Virus record (IMG/VR): IMGVR_UViG_3300021185_002756
Span: 1 to 64,000 of that record
Length of the DNA: 64,000 nucleotides
From: a virus
Direction: 5' to 3' (one strand)
The position numbers were made by a program, and so were the translations under genes. Of the stretch, positions 32,609 to 42,032 are shown one piece after another. A model generated the notes under the pieces. It made no database searches and was not told the origin of the DNA. It was given only the letters and a program-made list of their open reading frames with translations. Position 1 is the stretch's first letter; the number at the start of each line of letters is the position of its first letter.

Positions 32609-33109
32609 CTATTTGTTAACCTTTTTAGGGCTTTTGGCACGATAAAACAAATGATCATCAATACGTGCAACATAATCAAAGTCATGTCTCCACTTAGGAC
32701 GTACATTTTGTGCATGATACCACATGCTACCTTCACTGATATCTGTACCTAGGTTCCACAGTGTATATGCATCCTTTGCAACTACAAGTGCATGTTTCCA
32801 TGTGGTAGGCTCTTTAGGCTCATCTGATAATCCATCACAGTACCAACTGAACTGACATTTGTTTTTAAGCATTACAGTTTTACCATGTTCTTTTTTCCAC
32901 CATCTTGAAGTTAGTCCTTGTTCAACAACTCCACAAATTGTGTTAGGATATCTTTTACTTTTTACCCTATTCATTACCACATGCGATACTGCAATCTGTC
33001 CTGCAGTGCTTTGGTTACGTGCTTCAAAATAGATGTTTTTAGCAAGACAACTCCATTCTGCTGGTGATGCAAATAAAAATTGTAATGTTAATAATGTTTC
33101 TTTAATCAT
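32609..33109 (-). CDS. SleB/CwlJ-type cell-wall hydrolase
   Basis: A 166-aa protein with CLAKNIYFEARNQSTAGQIAVSHVVMNRV (catalytic Glu in YFEAR), then CQFSWYCDG and AYTLWNLGTD. These are the Hydrolase_2 (SleB) marks. The start may be a weak export signal. It is a second peptidoglycan-active enzyme besides the GH24 lysozyme; a role in entry or lysis is possible. Confidence 0.85.
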   Translation of the reverse strand: MIKETLLTLQFLFASPAEWSCLAKNIYFEARNQSTAGQIAVSHVVMNRVKSKRYPNTICGVVEQGLTSRWWKKEHGKTVMLKNKCQFSWYCDGLSDEPKEPTTWKHALVVAKDAYTLWNLGTDISEGSMWYHAQNVRPKWRHDFDYVARIDDHLFYRAKSPKKVNK

Positions 33110-33134
33110 TTTCTGCTCCTGATTCTAAGTATAT

Positions 33135-33353
33135 TTACAACATACCGCCTGGTAGTTTATTACACTGATAACTCCTGCCTTTCCAAGCACGTTCACCTTT
33201 GTAAAACTGTAGATGTTTGAAAGCATCTTCATTCATTTCTAATGCACGTTCTACACATGCTTCATATGTCTGACTTGGACCCATCATATCTTGCCAAGTT
33301 TCGCATTTATCTGGTGATCCAATTGAACACACAACTAATACTGCTTTCCACAT
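33135..33353 (-). CDS. Small four-Cys, possibly exported protein
   Basis: 72 aa: short hydrophobic start (WKAVLVVCSIG), then Cys residues spaced as for disulfides. Similar in style to the 76-aa protein at 50656-50886. Function unknown. Confidence 0.6.
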   Translation of the reverse strand: MWKAVLVVCSIGSPDKCETWQDMMGPSQTYEACVERALEMNEDAFKHLQFYKGERAWKGRSYQCNKLPGGML

Positions 33354-33354
33354 A

Positions 33355-33507
33355 CTACTTCTCCAACCTTAACATAATAAAACCTAAAATAAAACCTACC
33401 ATAGCCAATGACATAATAGCAATCATTATTGGCATACTTAGACCAGGTACACCAGCCATCACAAACAGGCTGAGTACCATTAGAACACTACCGTAAATCT
33501 GTAACAT
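33355..33507 (-). CDS. 50-aa two-helix membrane protein
   Basis: ATG 33507 overlaps the upstream stop (TAATG), and the TAG stop is one base from the next ATG. Almost wholly hydrophobic and Met-rich (VLMVLSLFVMAG, IAIMSLAMVGFILGFIML). Function unknown. Confidence 0.65.
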   Translation of the reverse strand: MLQIYGSVLMVLSLFVMAGVPGLSMPIMIAIMSLAMVGFILGFIMLRLEK

Positions 33508-33812
33508 TATGCCGCGACCTTTCCAGTAATTAACGACTTGTCTAACTTAACCTGTGTCTTACCAATCGAAGCACCAGTGTTCTGATACACATAAACAGTT
33601 CTTGGATTGACTTTGTAAACTTTACCAAACTTCTTAATACCACCGTATGTCCACTCAATAGTATCACCTATAACAACTGAAAACTTCTTTGCCTTCATCT
33701 TACCTAAGAAAGTAATGTGTCTGTTATACTCACTTGCTAACACATGCATATCAGCAGTATCTGTAATTTTTCTCATTGCTTCTAAGGCTAATTCTAATTC
33801 TTTTGAGTACAT
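33507..33812 (-). CDS. Conserved early phage protein
   Basis: A 101-aa basic protein: N-terminal helix (LELALEAMRKI), KMKAKKF, then an SH3-like strand region (IGDTIEWTYGGIKKFGKVYKVNPRTVYV). First gene of an early operon. Possibly nucleic-acid-binding by charge. Confidence 0.65.
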   Translation of the reverse strand: MYSKELELALEAMRKITDTADMHVLASEYNRHITFLGKMKAKKFSVVIGDTIEWTYGGIKKFGKVYKVNPRTVYVYQNTGASIGKTQVKLDKSLITGKVAA

Positions 33813-33843
33813 AAATTATCTCCTTGTTTCTAACTATACATAT

Positions 33844-33871
33844 ATAATAACATACTATACGTCGTTGTCAA
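33844..33871 (-). promoter_or_regulatory. Sigma70-type early promoter
   Basis: Minus strand AAAAAGGTTGACA, 16-nt spacer ending TATGT, TATTAT. Shared leader TATAGTTAGAAACAAGGAG precedes ATG 33812. Confidence 0.85.
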
Positions 33872-33892
33872 CCTTTTTTTGTGTTTTGGTTA

Positions 33893-34429
33893 ATGAAATT
33901 TGAATTTTTTACAGGCGTTCCTGGCAGTAGATGGAGCGGAATCGCACGAGAGATCAAACTGGATCCTCTGTATGATACCAGCGACAGAGCTAAACACAGA
34001 GTATACCAACATCACGGATTCTCAGGACACAAAGAAGCATACTTTGGCACCGGCATGGAGTTCAACTGTGACTTAGCAGAAGAAAATCTATCGGCTCCAT
34101 TCGCAAAAAACACTACAAAATTAATAAAACTGTTACTCAGTCATGAATGGCCCTACTACTTTGATCAAATAGTAGAACAGTATCCTGACGCACCGATTAC
34201 ACTGGTATATCGTAATAACGAAGCCTCAATGGATTGGTGGTTAGAAGCCGGTGGCTTTAATATAACATATCCTAATTATGAATTCTACTGTGATACCACA
34301 GGCATGTGGGAGCAAATAGAAAAACAGAACAAATTGATACTTGACTTTGGCCAGAAACACATGTTACAATGGATACAACATCACACATATAGTGATATTT
34401 TTATTGCAACCTACAGGAAACAAATATGA
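33893..34429 (+). CDS. P-loop/sulfotransferase-like protein
   Basis: 178 aa from ATG 33893 (an upstream GTG at 33881 is possible; no clear SD). Starts KFEFFTGVPGSRWSGIARE, a strand plus PSB-like loop resembling sulfotransferase 5'-PSB motifs. A later ITLVYRNNEASMDWWLEAGG resembles a 3'-phosphate-binding strand. First gene of the plus-strand surface block. Confidence 0.6.
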   Translation: MKFEFFTGVPGSRWSGIAREIKLDPLYDTSDRAKHRVYQHHGFSGHKEAYFGTGMEFNCDLAEENLSAPFAKNTTKLIKLLLSHEWPYYFDQIVEQYPDAPITLVYRNNEASMDWWLEAGGFNITYPNYEFYCDTTGMWEQIEKQNKLILDFGQKHMLQWIQHHTYSDIFIATYRKQI

Positions 34430-35394
34430 AAATATTAATTACAGGTAGTGAAGGATCCTTGATGCAAACAGTGATTCCTAAGTTGTTAAAACAAGGGCAT
34501 TCATTGGTTGGTGTTGATAATTTATATAGACACGGAGAAGTTAGCAAACTCGCTAATAAAGATTATCCATTGCATAAAATTGATTTAACCGACCGAAGTA
34601 AAACTGAAGATCTCTGTAAAGGCTTTGATGTTGTTTTCCTTGCGGCAGCAAAAATTTACGGTGTTGGCGGATTCAATCATTATTGCGGTGATATTATTGC
34701 AGATGATATTGCTATACAAGGTAATATATTTCGAAGTTGTGCAAAACACAATGTAAAACATGTTGTCTATATTAGTTCTAGTATGGTCTACGAAACATGC
34801 GTGCAAGACGTAAATGTTCCTGTTACAGAAGATATGGTTGATGATTGTGAAATGCCAAAAACAGAATATGGTGTAAGTAAAATAATAGGCGAAAGAATGT
34901 GTGAAGCATTTCATAAACAGTATGGGATAGATTACACTATTTGGAGACCATTCAATATTATAACACCAAGTGAAACTGGCATGAATGAATTAGGCTTCAG
35001 CCATGTATTTGCAGATTATATCAAAAATATTTTAATTGAAAATATAAACCCATTGCCTATTATTGGCAACGGAGAGCAAATTAGGTGCTTTACTTGGATT
35101 GAAGATACTGCATCCATTATTGCTGATTATAGTTTTGATAAACGTGCTAAAGGACAAGCCTTTAATATATGTAATGTAGAACCTATTACAATGAAAACAT
35201 TAGCACACAAAATTTATTCCCATACTGATAGCAATACAGGATTACATTTTAAAACAACAAAGAACTTTAAGCATGATGTGCTAATTAGAATACCATCAGT
35301 GCAGAAGTTTACAGATACATTTGGAGAACATACATATCAACCAGTGGATAAAAGTATTGATATTTGTGTAAAACATACCATGGATAACTCATAG
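34426..35394 (+). CDS. NAD-dependent nucleotide-sugar epimerase/dehydratase
   Basis: A 322-aa extended SDR with TGSEGSL Rossmann loop (residues 6-12), AAAKIYGVGG near 73, SSSMVYE near 115, and catalytic YGVSK near 144. This is the nucleotide-sugar epimerase family. It overlaps both neighbours by 1-4 nt. Likely makes a sugar nucleotide for surface glycan or DNA modification. Confidence 0.9.
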   Translation: MKILITGSEGSLMQTVIPKLLKQGHSLVGVDNLYRHGEVSKLANKDYPLHKIDLTDRSKTEDLCKGFDVVFLAAAKIYGVGGFNHYCGDIIADDIAIQGNIFRSCAKHNVKHVVYISSSMVYETCVQDVNVPVTEDMVDDCEMPKTEYGVSKIIGERMCEAFHKQYGIDYTIWRPFNIITPSETGMNELGFSHVFADYIKNILIENINPLPIIGNGEQIRCFTWIEDTASIIADYSFDKRAKGQAFNICNVEPITMKTLAHKIYSHTDSNTGLHFKTTKNFKHDVLIRIPSVQKFTDTFGEHTYQPVDKSIDICVKHTMDNS

Positions 35395-36134
35395 TGCAAT
35401 TTGGAATACTAGGATATGGCTATGTAGGTAAGGCTACACATAAGGGCATACTAAACGATACCGATGTTATCATTCATGACACTTTGCATAACACTGAAAG
35501 AACTATACTAAGAGATGCCGAAACAGTGTTTGTATGTTTACCCACAGAAACAGAAAAGCATATCAAGGTTGTTATTGCCGAACTACAACATTTACAGCAG
35601 CTTAACCCTAATGTACAGATTGTCATCCGTAGTACATTACCATTGGGCACTTGCGAACAGATACAAAAATTAGTTGGTGATATAATTTATATTCCTGAAT
35701 TCTTACGTGAAAGATATTGGGAAACAGATTGTACAAAAAGGCCATTGGTAGTAGGATGTGATGATATTTCTTTGCCGGAATGGTTACTTGCAGAACACAT
35801 ATACACTTGTACTACCAAAGAAGCAGAACTAGTTAAAATGTATCAAAATAATTTAAACGTAGTAAAAATTGCATTTGCAAATGTATTTTATGACCTAGCA
35901 GAAAGTGTAGACGCAGACTATGATAGAGTAAAAAATGCATTTTTAAAAGTACAACATGACCAAACATATTTAGATGTGCCTGGACATGATGGTACAAGAG
36001 GATTTGGCGGAAAGTGTTTGCCTAAAGATTTAGACTTTATTATTGCAACACTAGACACACACAATATTAATCAAAATTGGTTTAAGCACATAAGAGATTT
36101 AAACAAAGAATGGACACAAAAGCACCATGTATAA
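35394..36134 (+). CDS. Short UDP-glucose/GDP-mannose dehydrogenase-like protein
   Basis: 246 aa, GTG start overlapping the epimerase TAG. It has the Rossmann GILGYGYVGKA at the start and the catalytic Cys in GFGGKCLPKD near 208. It lacks the C-terminal UDP-binding domain of the family (about 400 aa); compare the full-size relative at 60582-61817. It may be a reduced oxidase or act on another substrate. Confidence 0.82.
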   Translation: MQFGILGYGYVGKATHKGILNDTDVIIHDTLHNTERTILRDAETVFVCLPTETEKHIKVVIAELQHLQQLNPNVQIVIRSTLPLGTCEQIQKLVGDIIYIPEFLRERYWETDCTKRPLVVGCDDISLPEWLLAEHIYTCTTKEAELVKMYQNNLNVVKIAFANVFYDLAESVDADYDRVKNAFLKVQHDQTYLDVPGHDGTRGFGGKCLPKDLDFIIATLDTHNINQNWFKHIRDLNKEWTQKHHV

Positions 36135-36906
36135 GACTCATTTTAGTTACTTTGGTGGTAGTGGTGGTTTTTTTGCACTATGGCATATTCTATTAGCGAC
36201 TGAATACAATTGTGACTTTCGGACCGATGAAGAGTTTTATACACCAATTTACAATCTAAATGCCTATAACGACATAAGAGGCGACAGTTGGCCTGCACAT
36301 TATAGTTTGCCTACGTCAACTGAGGATTTAGATATTGAGATACAACAGGAACTTTTAGCAAATCCCAGCTGGCAAAATATAGTTGAACGTGTAATAGAAG
36401 ACAGAACCAGACCAGAAATCACCAAAGATAATGTATATAGAAGACAATGGGCAGTAAGTAAAGATCGCAAGAAATGGAAACGATCAGAAGTACCACCTAA
36501 TAATAACCTGACCAGCAAATCCGCTTATAGTCATAAACTGTTCTATCAATGGAATCCAACTGTACACCAATTACAGGAAGGAAATTATGATAAGAAAATT
36601 CTAATCTATACAGATTACGACACACATATGATGCTTGCTAAGAATAAAAACGCCTGGATATATGGTCCAGGAAAACTGCCCGTCAAACAATACAATGCAA
36701 AATATAATGGTGTCAACGTATTCCATGAAGTCCTTGAAATAGCTGAACATGCTACGCATACCGTACTATTACAAGATATTGTTAGAACCAAAGGACAAGC
36801 ACTACTAGACGCTTTTGATACTAATACTAATATTCTTAACTTAACACATAATGATATGTGGCTAAACTTACACACAAACGAAGAAAAACAAAGGTTATTA
36901 AAATGA
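36127..36906 (+). CDS. P-loop-like protein of unknown function
   Basis: A 259-aa protein starting HFSYFGGSGGFFALWHILL, the strand plus Gly-rich loop shared by several proteins here. The remainder is Asn/Thr/His-rich and unrecognised. Located between the dehydrogenase and a methyltransferase with overlaps on both sides. Confidence 0.5.
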   Translation: MYKTHFSYFGGSGGFFALWHILLATEYNCDFRTDEEFYTPIYNLNAYNDIRGDSWPAHYSLPTSTEDLDIEIQQELLANPSWQNIVERVIEDRTRPEITKDNVYRRQWAVSKDRKKWKRSEVPPNNNLTSKSAYSHKLFYQWNPTVHQLQEGNYDKKILIYTDYDTHMMLAKNKNAWIYGPGKLPVKQYNAKYNGVNVFHEVLEIAEHATHTVLLQDIVRTKGQALLDAFDTNTNILNLTHNDMWLNLHTNEEKQRLLK

Positions 36907-37583
36907 ACCATAAAATACTACACAAACTGGAACAGATGATACACGTTTCACCACAATTGATACGCAATCCAGAAACAATGCGTCAAGCAATACGTGGTAC
37001 GTTTGCAGTAGATGTAGATGATGTGGAATTCAACACCATTGGCGAACTAGTAGAACGCATTGATGACAAGGTACTGGATGGTTACTTTAGGCATGTGTGG
37101 CAGAGTGAAATAAAGAAATACAAGTATAGTGGCCCTGCTATCATTGATGAAATAAACAAACTTAAACCACGTAAGGTATTGGACATTGGATGTGGGTACA
37201 ATGAATTCAAAGGCAAAATACCAAATCTAATAGGCATTGATCCATTCAATGATGCTGCAGATATTTGTGTAAAGATGCTTGACTATCATCCACAAGAACG
37301 TTTTGATGCAATGATTGCACTTGGTTCAATTAACTTCGGATCAACTTCAAAAATATTTGCAGAACTAGAACATGCAGTGAATTTATGCAATCCAGGTGCA
37401 GTGCTGTTCTTCCGTGCCAATCCAGGCTTACCGCACGTAAAAGATGAATCAAACTGGATACACTTTTACCCTTGGGACGCTAACTTTATTGTAAACTGTG
37501 CAGATCAACTCAACGTAGACATACTTGACCTACGTACTGATACACATAAAAATCGACTGTACTTTGTATGGCGTACTAAGTAA
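36903..37583 (+). CDS. Class I SAM-dependent methyltransferase
   Basis: 226 aa from ATG 36903 (ATGA overlap with the previous stop). Motif I is VLDIGCGYNEFK, followed by GIDPFNDAADICV, then FDAMIALGSINFGS and FYPWD. A paralogue with the same motif order is at 40574-41095. The substrate is unknown, probably a sugar or small molecule. Confidence 0.82.
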   Translation: MNHKILHKLEQMIHVSPQLIRNPETMRQAIRGTFAVDVDDVEFNTIGELVERIDDKVLDGYFRHVWQSEIKKYKYSGPAIIDEINKLKPRKVLDIGCGYNEFKGKIPNLIGIDPFNDAADICVKMLDYHPQERFDAMIALGSINFGSTSKIFAELEHAVNLCNPGAVLFFRANPGLPHVKDESNWIHFYPWDANFIVNCADQLNVDILDLRTDTHKNRLYFVWRTK

Positions 37584-37692
37584 AAGCAACACACTTACAA
37601 GCAACGCCTGAATGTAAAAGAGTTCGCTTGTATTCCCCTAAAATTTAACTGCACAGTCTGTGTGACATTGTCGACCTATGAAAGGATCTTCC
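37584..37692 (+). other. Intergenic stretch with long imperfect inverted repeat
   Basis: TACAAGC and GCTTGTA flank a 24-nt loop. No promoter or ORF is recognised. The SD-like AAAGGA lies before ATG 37693. Confidence 0.3.
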
Positions 37693-38361
37693 ATGAAAAA
37701 ACTTCTACTGATTACTGGCCCACAAGGAAGTGGCAATCACCTATTCAGTAAAGTATTGGCTGTACATCCTGAAGTGTATGGGTGGAAGGCACTGAACGAA
37801 ACATATTGGATTGTGCATGACCAAGAGCCATTCAACAAGTACTGGGTAGACCCTACTGAATGGGATAGAGCAGACTTTGGTGATTACCAGTATGCAGTGG
37901 TCAGTAACAGTGTGCCATATGTACAAAACGGTAACACACAGAATCCTCCCTTTGAAGAGTTTATTGCAGGCGCAGAACGTGCAGGATGGACAGTGCAAGT
38001 CGCAATCATTGGCAGAGATATCAATATATTAGAAGCACAACAAAAAAGACTGCGTAGAGCCGTGACATTGCCTCATATGATGGATGCAGTTGAGACACTG
38101 GAAAAGTATGATCCAGACTTTATCAGTCATGAGTTACTCTGTTTATACAAGCAGAAATACTTGAAGAAACTCAGTAAACAACTGGACTTTCCTATTGCAT
38201 ATGACGCTCCTATTATCGATGAAATACTCAAAGACAATGCCAATGCAAAGTATGTAAACGCAGTAACAGAAACTGATTTGGACAGAGAGATTACTAGACA
38301 ATTGGCTGCAACCAGTGTAGAAGGTACTGAATGGTACAACAGGATACACAACGATGGATAA
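37693..38361 (+). CDS. P-loop (sulfotransferase/kinase-like) protein
   Basis: 222 aa from ATG 37693 (SD AAAGGA). Starts LLLITGPQGSGNHLFSKVL, a good Walker A/PSB-like loop. VQVAIIGRDINILEAQQKR later resembles the second phosphate-binding region of sulfotransferases. Function inferred from pattern only. Confidence 0.6.
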   Translation: MKKLLLITGPQGSGNHLFSKVLAVHPEVYGWKALNETYWIVHDQEPFNKYWVDPTEWDRADFGDYQYAVVSNSVPYVQNGNTQNPPFEEFIAGAERAGWTVQVAIIGRDINILEAQQKRLRRAVTLPHMMDAVETLEKYDPDFISHELLCLYKQKYLKKLSKQLDFPIAYDAPIIDEILKDNANAKYVNAVTETDLDREITRQLAATSVEGTEWYNRIHNDG

Positions 38362-39082
38362 GAATATTGTAATATTCTATGTTCCCGGTGCTTACGGAAG
38401 TTACATCGCCTGGATAATTGAAAGATTCAATACACAACGTAAAAAGTTTTCGCCAGCAGTGGTTGACAATCCACTACAATCAGATGGCAGTGCTCATGCA
38501 CACGCCAGTTATTGCAAGGTTGAAAACATGGCATCAGTCACAGAGTTTTTATCCAACCAACAGTTTCCTGATTGGGGTTACAAAATATGGGCAGGCTGGC
38601 CTGTTGATAAACACAACACTATTGGTCAATGTATAGAACAAACACTAGACCAAATGAACAATGATGATAGGCTCATAGTGGTATCACGTGACACCATTAT
38701 GGACGCAGGCATCAGTTGGCTAAATGCCAGTACAAAATTAACAAAGCAACGTTGGTATTCGAGCTTGAATATTTCAAGCGATGACGAACTAGCAGATGCA
38801 TTTGTACAAGAATTAAATCAAAGACATTACTACTATGTCAATGATAGGAAATTTATCGATGTTTCGATAGATGAGTTGCTTTTTGCAAGACCTGAAAGTT
38901 TACTAATGCTAGTAAAACAATTGGGTTTTGACATCTGTGATAAACCTTTGTTTGCAAAGATATCTGCAGAACAACGAAAAGCACAAAGTAGCGTCACTGT
39001 TATGAAAGACATATTATCAGGAAAACATGATGATAGTGTTGATCCAGCAGTGGCATCAATAGTAAGTTACATTAAGGAGTAA
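38354..39082 (+). CDS. P-loop/sulfotransferase-like protein
   Basis: A 242-aa protein starting IVIFYVPGAYGSYIAWIIERF and containing LIVVSRDTIMDAGISWLNA, in the place of a 3'-PB motif. Overlaps the preceding gene by 8 nt and is followed by the symporter. Activity unknown. Confidence 0.5.
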   Translation: MDKNIVIFYVPGAYGSYIAWIIERFNTQRKKFSPAVVDNPLQSDGSAHAHASYCKVENMASVTEFLSNQQFPDWGYKIWAGWPVDKHNTIGQCIEQTLDQMNNDDRLIVVSRDTIMDAGISWLNASTKLTKQRWYSSLNISSDDELADAFVQELNQRHYYYVNDRKFIDVSIDELLFARPESLLMLVKQLGFDICDKPLFAKISAEQRKAQSSVTVMKDILSGKHDDSVDPAVASIVSYIKE

Positions 39083-39085
39083 AAA

Positions 39086-40570
39086 ATGGACTTAACAACA
39101 CTTTTCCCACTGTTTGACCCGTCAGCAGGTTGGGGACTTTTGGCGCTATATGCGTCTGTTGTGTTTGCTCTTACTACATACTTTGTAAGAGGATACACAG
39201 CTGATAAAACTAGTTTCTTAGTCGCAAGGCGTGAAATTGGTGGATTCGCAGGAGCAAGTAGTGTCGGAGCCGCATGGGCTTGGGCACCATCAATGTTTAT
39301 CTCATCACAGATGGCATACCTAAATGGTGTTGCTGGATTGTTTTGGTTTTGTTTGGGCAACTTCCTAACACTGATTCTGTTTAGTTTCTTTGTTAAGAAA
39401 TTAAGGTCAATGAAGCCAGATGGATTCACGTTAGCAGGATACATTAGAGAAAAGTTTGGAAAAAGAGTGCAAAGTATCTTTTTAATTGAACTATGGATGT
39501 TAGCAACTTGTGCATTCGCACTAAACGCACTAGCAGGATCTAAAGCAGTTATGACATTAACTGGTATCAACTATCACTTTGTAACATTTGCACTAGCCGC
39601 AATAGCATTAACGTATGCATGGCGTGGTGGTTTAAAAGCAAGTGTTGTCACTGAAATCTTTAAGATTAGTGTACTATGGTTAGGAATTATTTTTGTTGTG
39701 CCGTGGGTATGGTCAGCAACAGGTGGAGTCACCGCTGGTGCAGTAGCAGAAGGACTTGGTGGTATAACAGGTATGGGCGATGGAATATTCCACAATGAAT
39801 TTGTTGTTGGTGTGTTTATGGCAGTTGGTATTAGTACAACACTAGGACACATGGGTGCTCCTTGGGGCGACAACGGCTTTTATCAAAGAGCTTTTGCTAT
39901 CAAACCAAACAGTATCATTCCAGCATTTATAGGCGGAGCATGTTTGTTTATTTTCGTTCCTATCATGATTGGTACATTAGGATTTGCAGCCGCAGGTAGT
40001 GGATTAGAAATACCAAAATCAATGGTTGGTATGACTACTATTATTTCAGTAGCAAGTGTGTTACCAAGTTGGACAGTGTTAATTCTTGTGTTTATGCTAT
40101 TAGCAGGACTTATTGCGGTGCTTGACTCTCACTTAAACAGTGCAAGTGCTTTGGTATCCAATGATGTACAAAGTAGAGTAAACGAAAAGACAACAAATGA
40201 ATCAGATATCAAATGGGGTCGTTGGGGTATGATTGCACTAGCAATTGGTGCTTTGGCAATCGCTAACTATCCTGGTATTACAATGTTAACTATCTTTTTG
40301 TTCTTTGGAGTTATGAGAGCAACTGTATGGTGGCCTGTAATGTTACATATCTGGAAGCCAAACCTTATAAATGAAAAAGGTATGTTCTGGGGTATTGTAG
40401 TTGCATTTGTAGTCGGCTTTCCAACTTTCTTTTATGGAAAAGTAATGGGCGGTGGTGCTGAATTGACCATGCTTGGTACATGTCTAACTATCTTTGGTAG
40501 TGCGGCATTATCAGTAATAATCAGTAAAGCAACCAAAGCAGATGACGCACAAGTAGTAGCGGCAGAATAA
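39086..40570 (+). CDS. Sodium:solute symporter (SSS family)
   Basis: A 494-aa membrane protein with about 13 hydrophobic helices, full-size for SSS transporters. AGASSVGAAWAWAPSMF near residue 55 and TYAWRGGLKASVVTEIFK near 174 match SSS core helices. Strong SD TAAGGAG. It would import a solute with Na+, fitting a marine host. The solute is not deducible. A complete transporter of this class in a phage is unusual. Confidence 0.88.
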   Translation: MDLTTLFPLFDPSAGWGLLALYASVVFALTTYFVRGYTADKTSFLVARREIGGFAGASSVGAAWAWAPSMFISSQMAYLNGVAGLFWFCLGNFLTLILFSFFVKKLRSMKPDGFTLAGYIREKFGKRVQSIFLIELWMLATCAFALNALAGSKAVMTLTGINYHFVTFALAAIALTYAWRGGLKASVVTEIFKISVLWLGIIFVVPWVWSATGGVTAGAVAEGLGGITGMGDGIFHNEFVVGVFMAVGISTTLGHMGAPWGDNGFYQRAFAIKPNSIIPAFIGGACLFIFVPIMIGTLGFAAAGSGLEIPKSMVGMTTIISVASVLPSWTVLILVFMLLAGLIAVLDSHLNSASALVSNDVQSRVNEKTTNESDIKWGRWGMIALAIGALAIANYPGITMLTIFLFFGVMRATVWWPVMLHIWKPNLINEKGMFWGIVVAFVVGFPTFFYGKVMGGGAELTMLGTCLTIFGSAALSVIISKATKADDAQVVAAE

Positions 40571-40573
40571 AAA

Positions 40574-41095
40574 ATGAACACTAAAGCAATAGTAAAAGAA
40601 TATTTTGGCAAGCATTGGACAAGTAGAACCAGTACCTACAGATATTCCTCATGTGAGACTATTGCAAGTAAAATCGCAACCCACGAAACTGTTATTGACG
40701 TGGGTTGCGGTAACAACGAATTTAAACCACATATAAAGCATTTAACTGGTATTGATATAGTAAACCCAGCTGCTGATATATGTGTTGACCTTGATGAGTA
40801 TGAACCGGATCAACTGTTTGACGTAGCAATATGCCTTGGCGTAATACAGTACGGAGACGAAAACGACATCACAAGACAAATAGCCAAAGTTGGTAGTATT
40901 CTCAAACCAAGTGCAAGAATATACTGGAGATCCAATATGGCAGTTAGAGATCACAAACATGAAATGGTAAACCTAGTACCTTACTATCCTTGGAGTATTG
41001 ATGAGCATCATAGGTTTGCTAGGATGTTTGGATGGACTATAGATTTTATTGATGAAGACTTATACGGAAGACTTTACGCAGAGTGGCGAAGATAA
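40574..41095 (+). CDS. Class I SAM-dependent methyltransferase, paralogue of 36903-37583
   Basis: A 173-aa protein with VIDVGCGNNEFKPHI, GIDIVNPAADICVD, FDVAICLGVIQYGD and YYPWSID, matching the earlier methyltransferase motif by motif but with a shorter N-terminus. Confidence 0.82.
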   Translation: MNTKAIVKEYFGKHWTSRTSTYRYSSCETIASKIATHETVIDVGCGNNEFKPHIKHLTGIDIVNPAADICVDLDEYEPDQLFDVAICLGVIQYGDENDITRQIAKVGSILKPSARIYWRSNMAVRDHKHEMVNLVPYYPWSIDEHHRFARMFGWTIDFIDEDLYGRLYAEWRR

Positions 41096-41101
41096 CACCT
41101 G

Positions 41102-41320
41102 ATGATATTCTACGTTAAATATGCGAGTGCAGTTATCATTCTTTGTGCAATGGTACTGCATGTCGCAGGCATAACTCCTTGGAATAGCATACTACAAATG
41201 ATAGGTGCATGTGGATGGTGTTATGTTGGATACAAATGGAATGAACGGGCAATAATTTTAAACTTCTTACCACAGTTTGCAATTATTATACCAATGTTAA
41301 TATGGATGTACTTACTATGA
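41102..41320 (+). CDS. 72-aa membrane protein
   Basis: Three hydrophobic segments with WNSIL...WCYVGYKWNE between. Overlaps the next start (ATGA). Function unknown. Confidence 0.6.
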   Translation: MIFYVKYASAVIILCAMVLHVAGITPWNSILQMIGACGWCYVGYKWNERAIILNFLPQFAIIIPMLIWMYLL

Positions 41321-42024
41321 CACAAGAATATAAGAGCAGTTGGGAATGGGCAGTTGCACACAGTAACTACCATTTTGATATAAACAAAGAAGAAAAAGTT
41401 GGTGACTGGTACAGTATATTGGGCAGATTCGCTGGTGCCGATTGGTCACATGAAACAGATAAATTAATACACACAACACACCCAATCAATTGGGGCACAC
41501 GTAAACATTTGAAAGGTGGAACATATAAATCACCTATGCTACCCGAAGAAAACTATGACATTGAACAAGGTGGCGGAAATGCAGAAGAATTAGAACTAAC
41601 TGATGTAAGCGACGAACTAGAGGAATACCCAACAATATCACGTATGATTGAGTACCTGGGCGTAATTCCTAATGGCAACAAAGATAAAAGATATGCTAGA
41701 GCACACGTACAAAAAACAGGACAAATGTTCAACAGGCATATTGATAAACTTTGGGAAAGACATCCTGAAGACCCAGAACAGATTGTAAGAATGACAATCA
41801 TGCTACGTGATTGGGAACCAGGGCAGTACTACAGTTATGGCAACTTGATTTATTCACATTGGCGTGCTGGAGAAGTGCATACTTTTGATTGGATGAATGT
41901 TCCACACAGTACTGCAAATACAAGCAACCATCCAAGACCAGCAGTACAAATCACCGGTTTGAAAAGTGAGCATACTAGAGAACTTTTAGCCAATGCAAAC
42001 AAGAACAACACGTTTACTTTATAA
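41317..42024 (+). CDS. HxD...H oxygenase-like protein (phage 2OG/aspartyl-hydroxylase type)
   Basis: About 235 aa from ATG 41317. Shares with 60089-60604 and 45735-46328 the pattern W-x-x-G-x...W-x-AGE/D...PHxxANxxxxxRPAVQITG. Upstream FNRHIDKLW supplies an HxD-like pair. Fe(II)/2OG binding is inferred from these spacings. Confidence 0.6.
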   Translation: MTQEYKSSWEWAVAHSNYHFDINKEEKVGDWYSILGRFAGADWSHETDKLIHTTHPINWGTRKHLKGGTYKSPMLPEENYDIEQGGGNAEELELTDVSDELEEYPTISRMIEYLGVIPNGNKDKRYARAHVQKTGQMFNRHIDKLWERHPEDPEQIVRMTIMLRDWEPGQYYSYGNLIYSHWRAGEVHTFDWMNVPHSTANTSNHPRPAVQITGLKSEHTRELLANANKNNTFTL

Positions 42025-42032
42025 GAGATAAT

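Noticed and set aside
32609-33109. Assigning the SleB-like hydrolase as the main endolysin
   Set aside because: A complete GH24 lysozyme with a spanin pair is present at 54-883, so this is a secondary enzyme of unknown timing.
39067-39570. 167-aa minus-strand frame
   Set aside because: Antisense to the SSS symporter; no SD and no motif.
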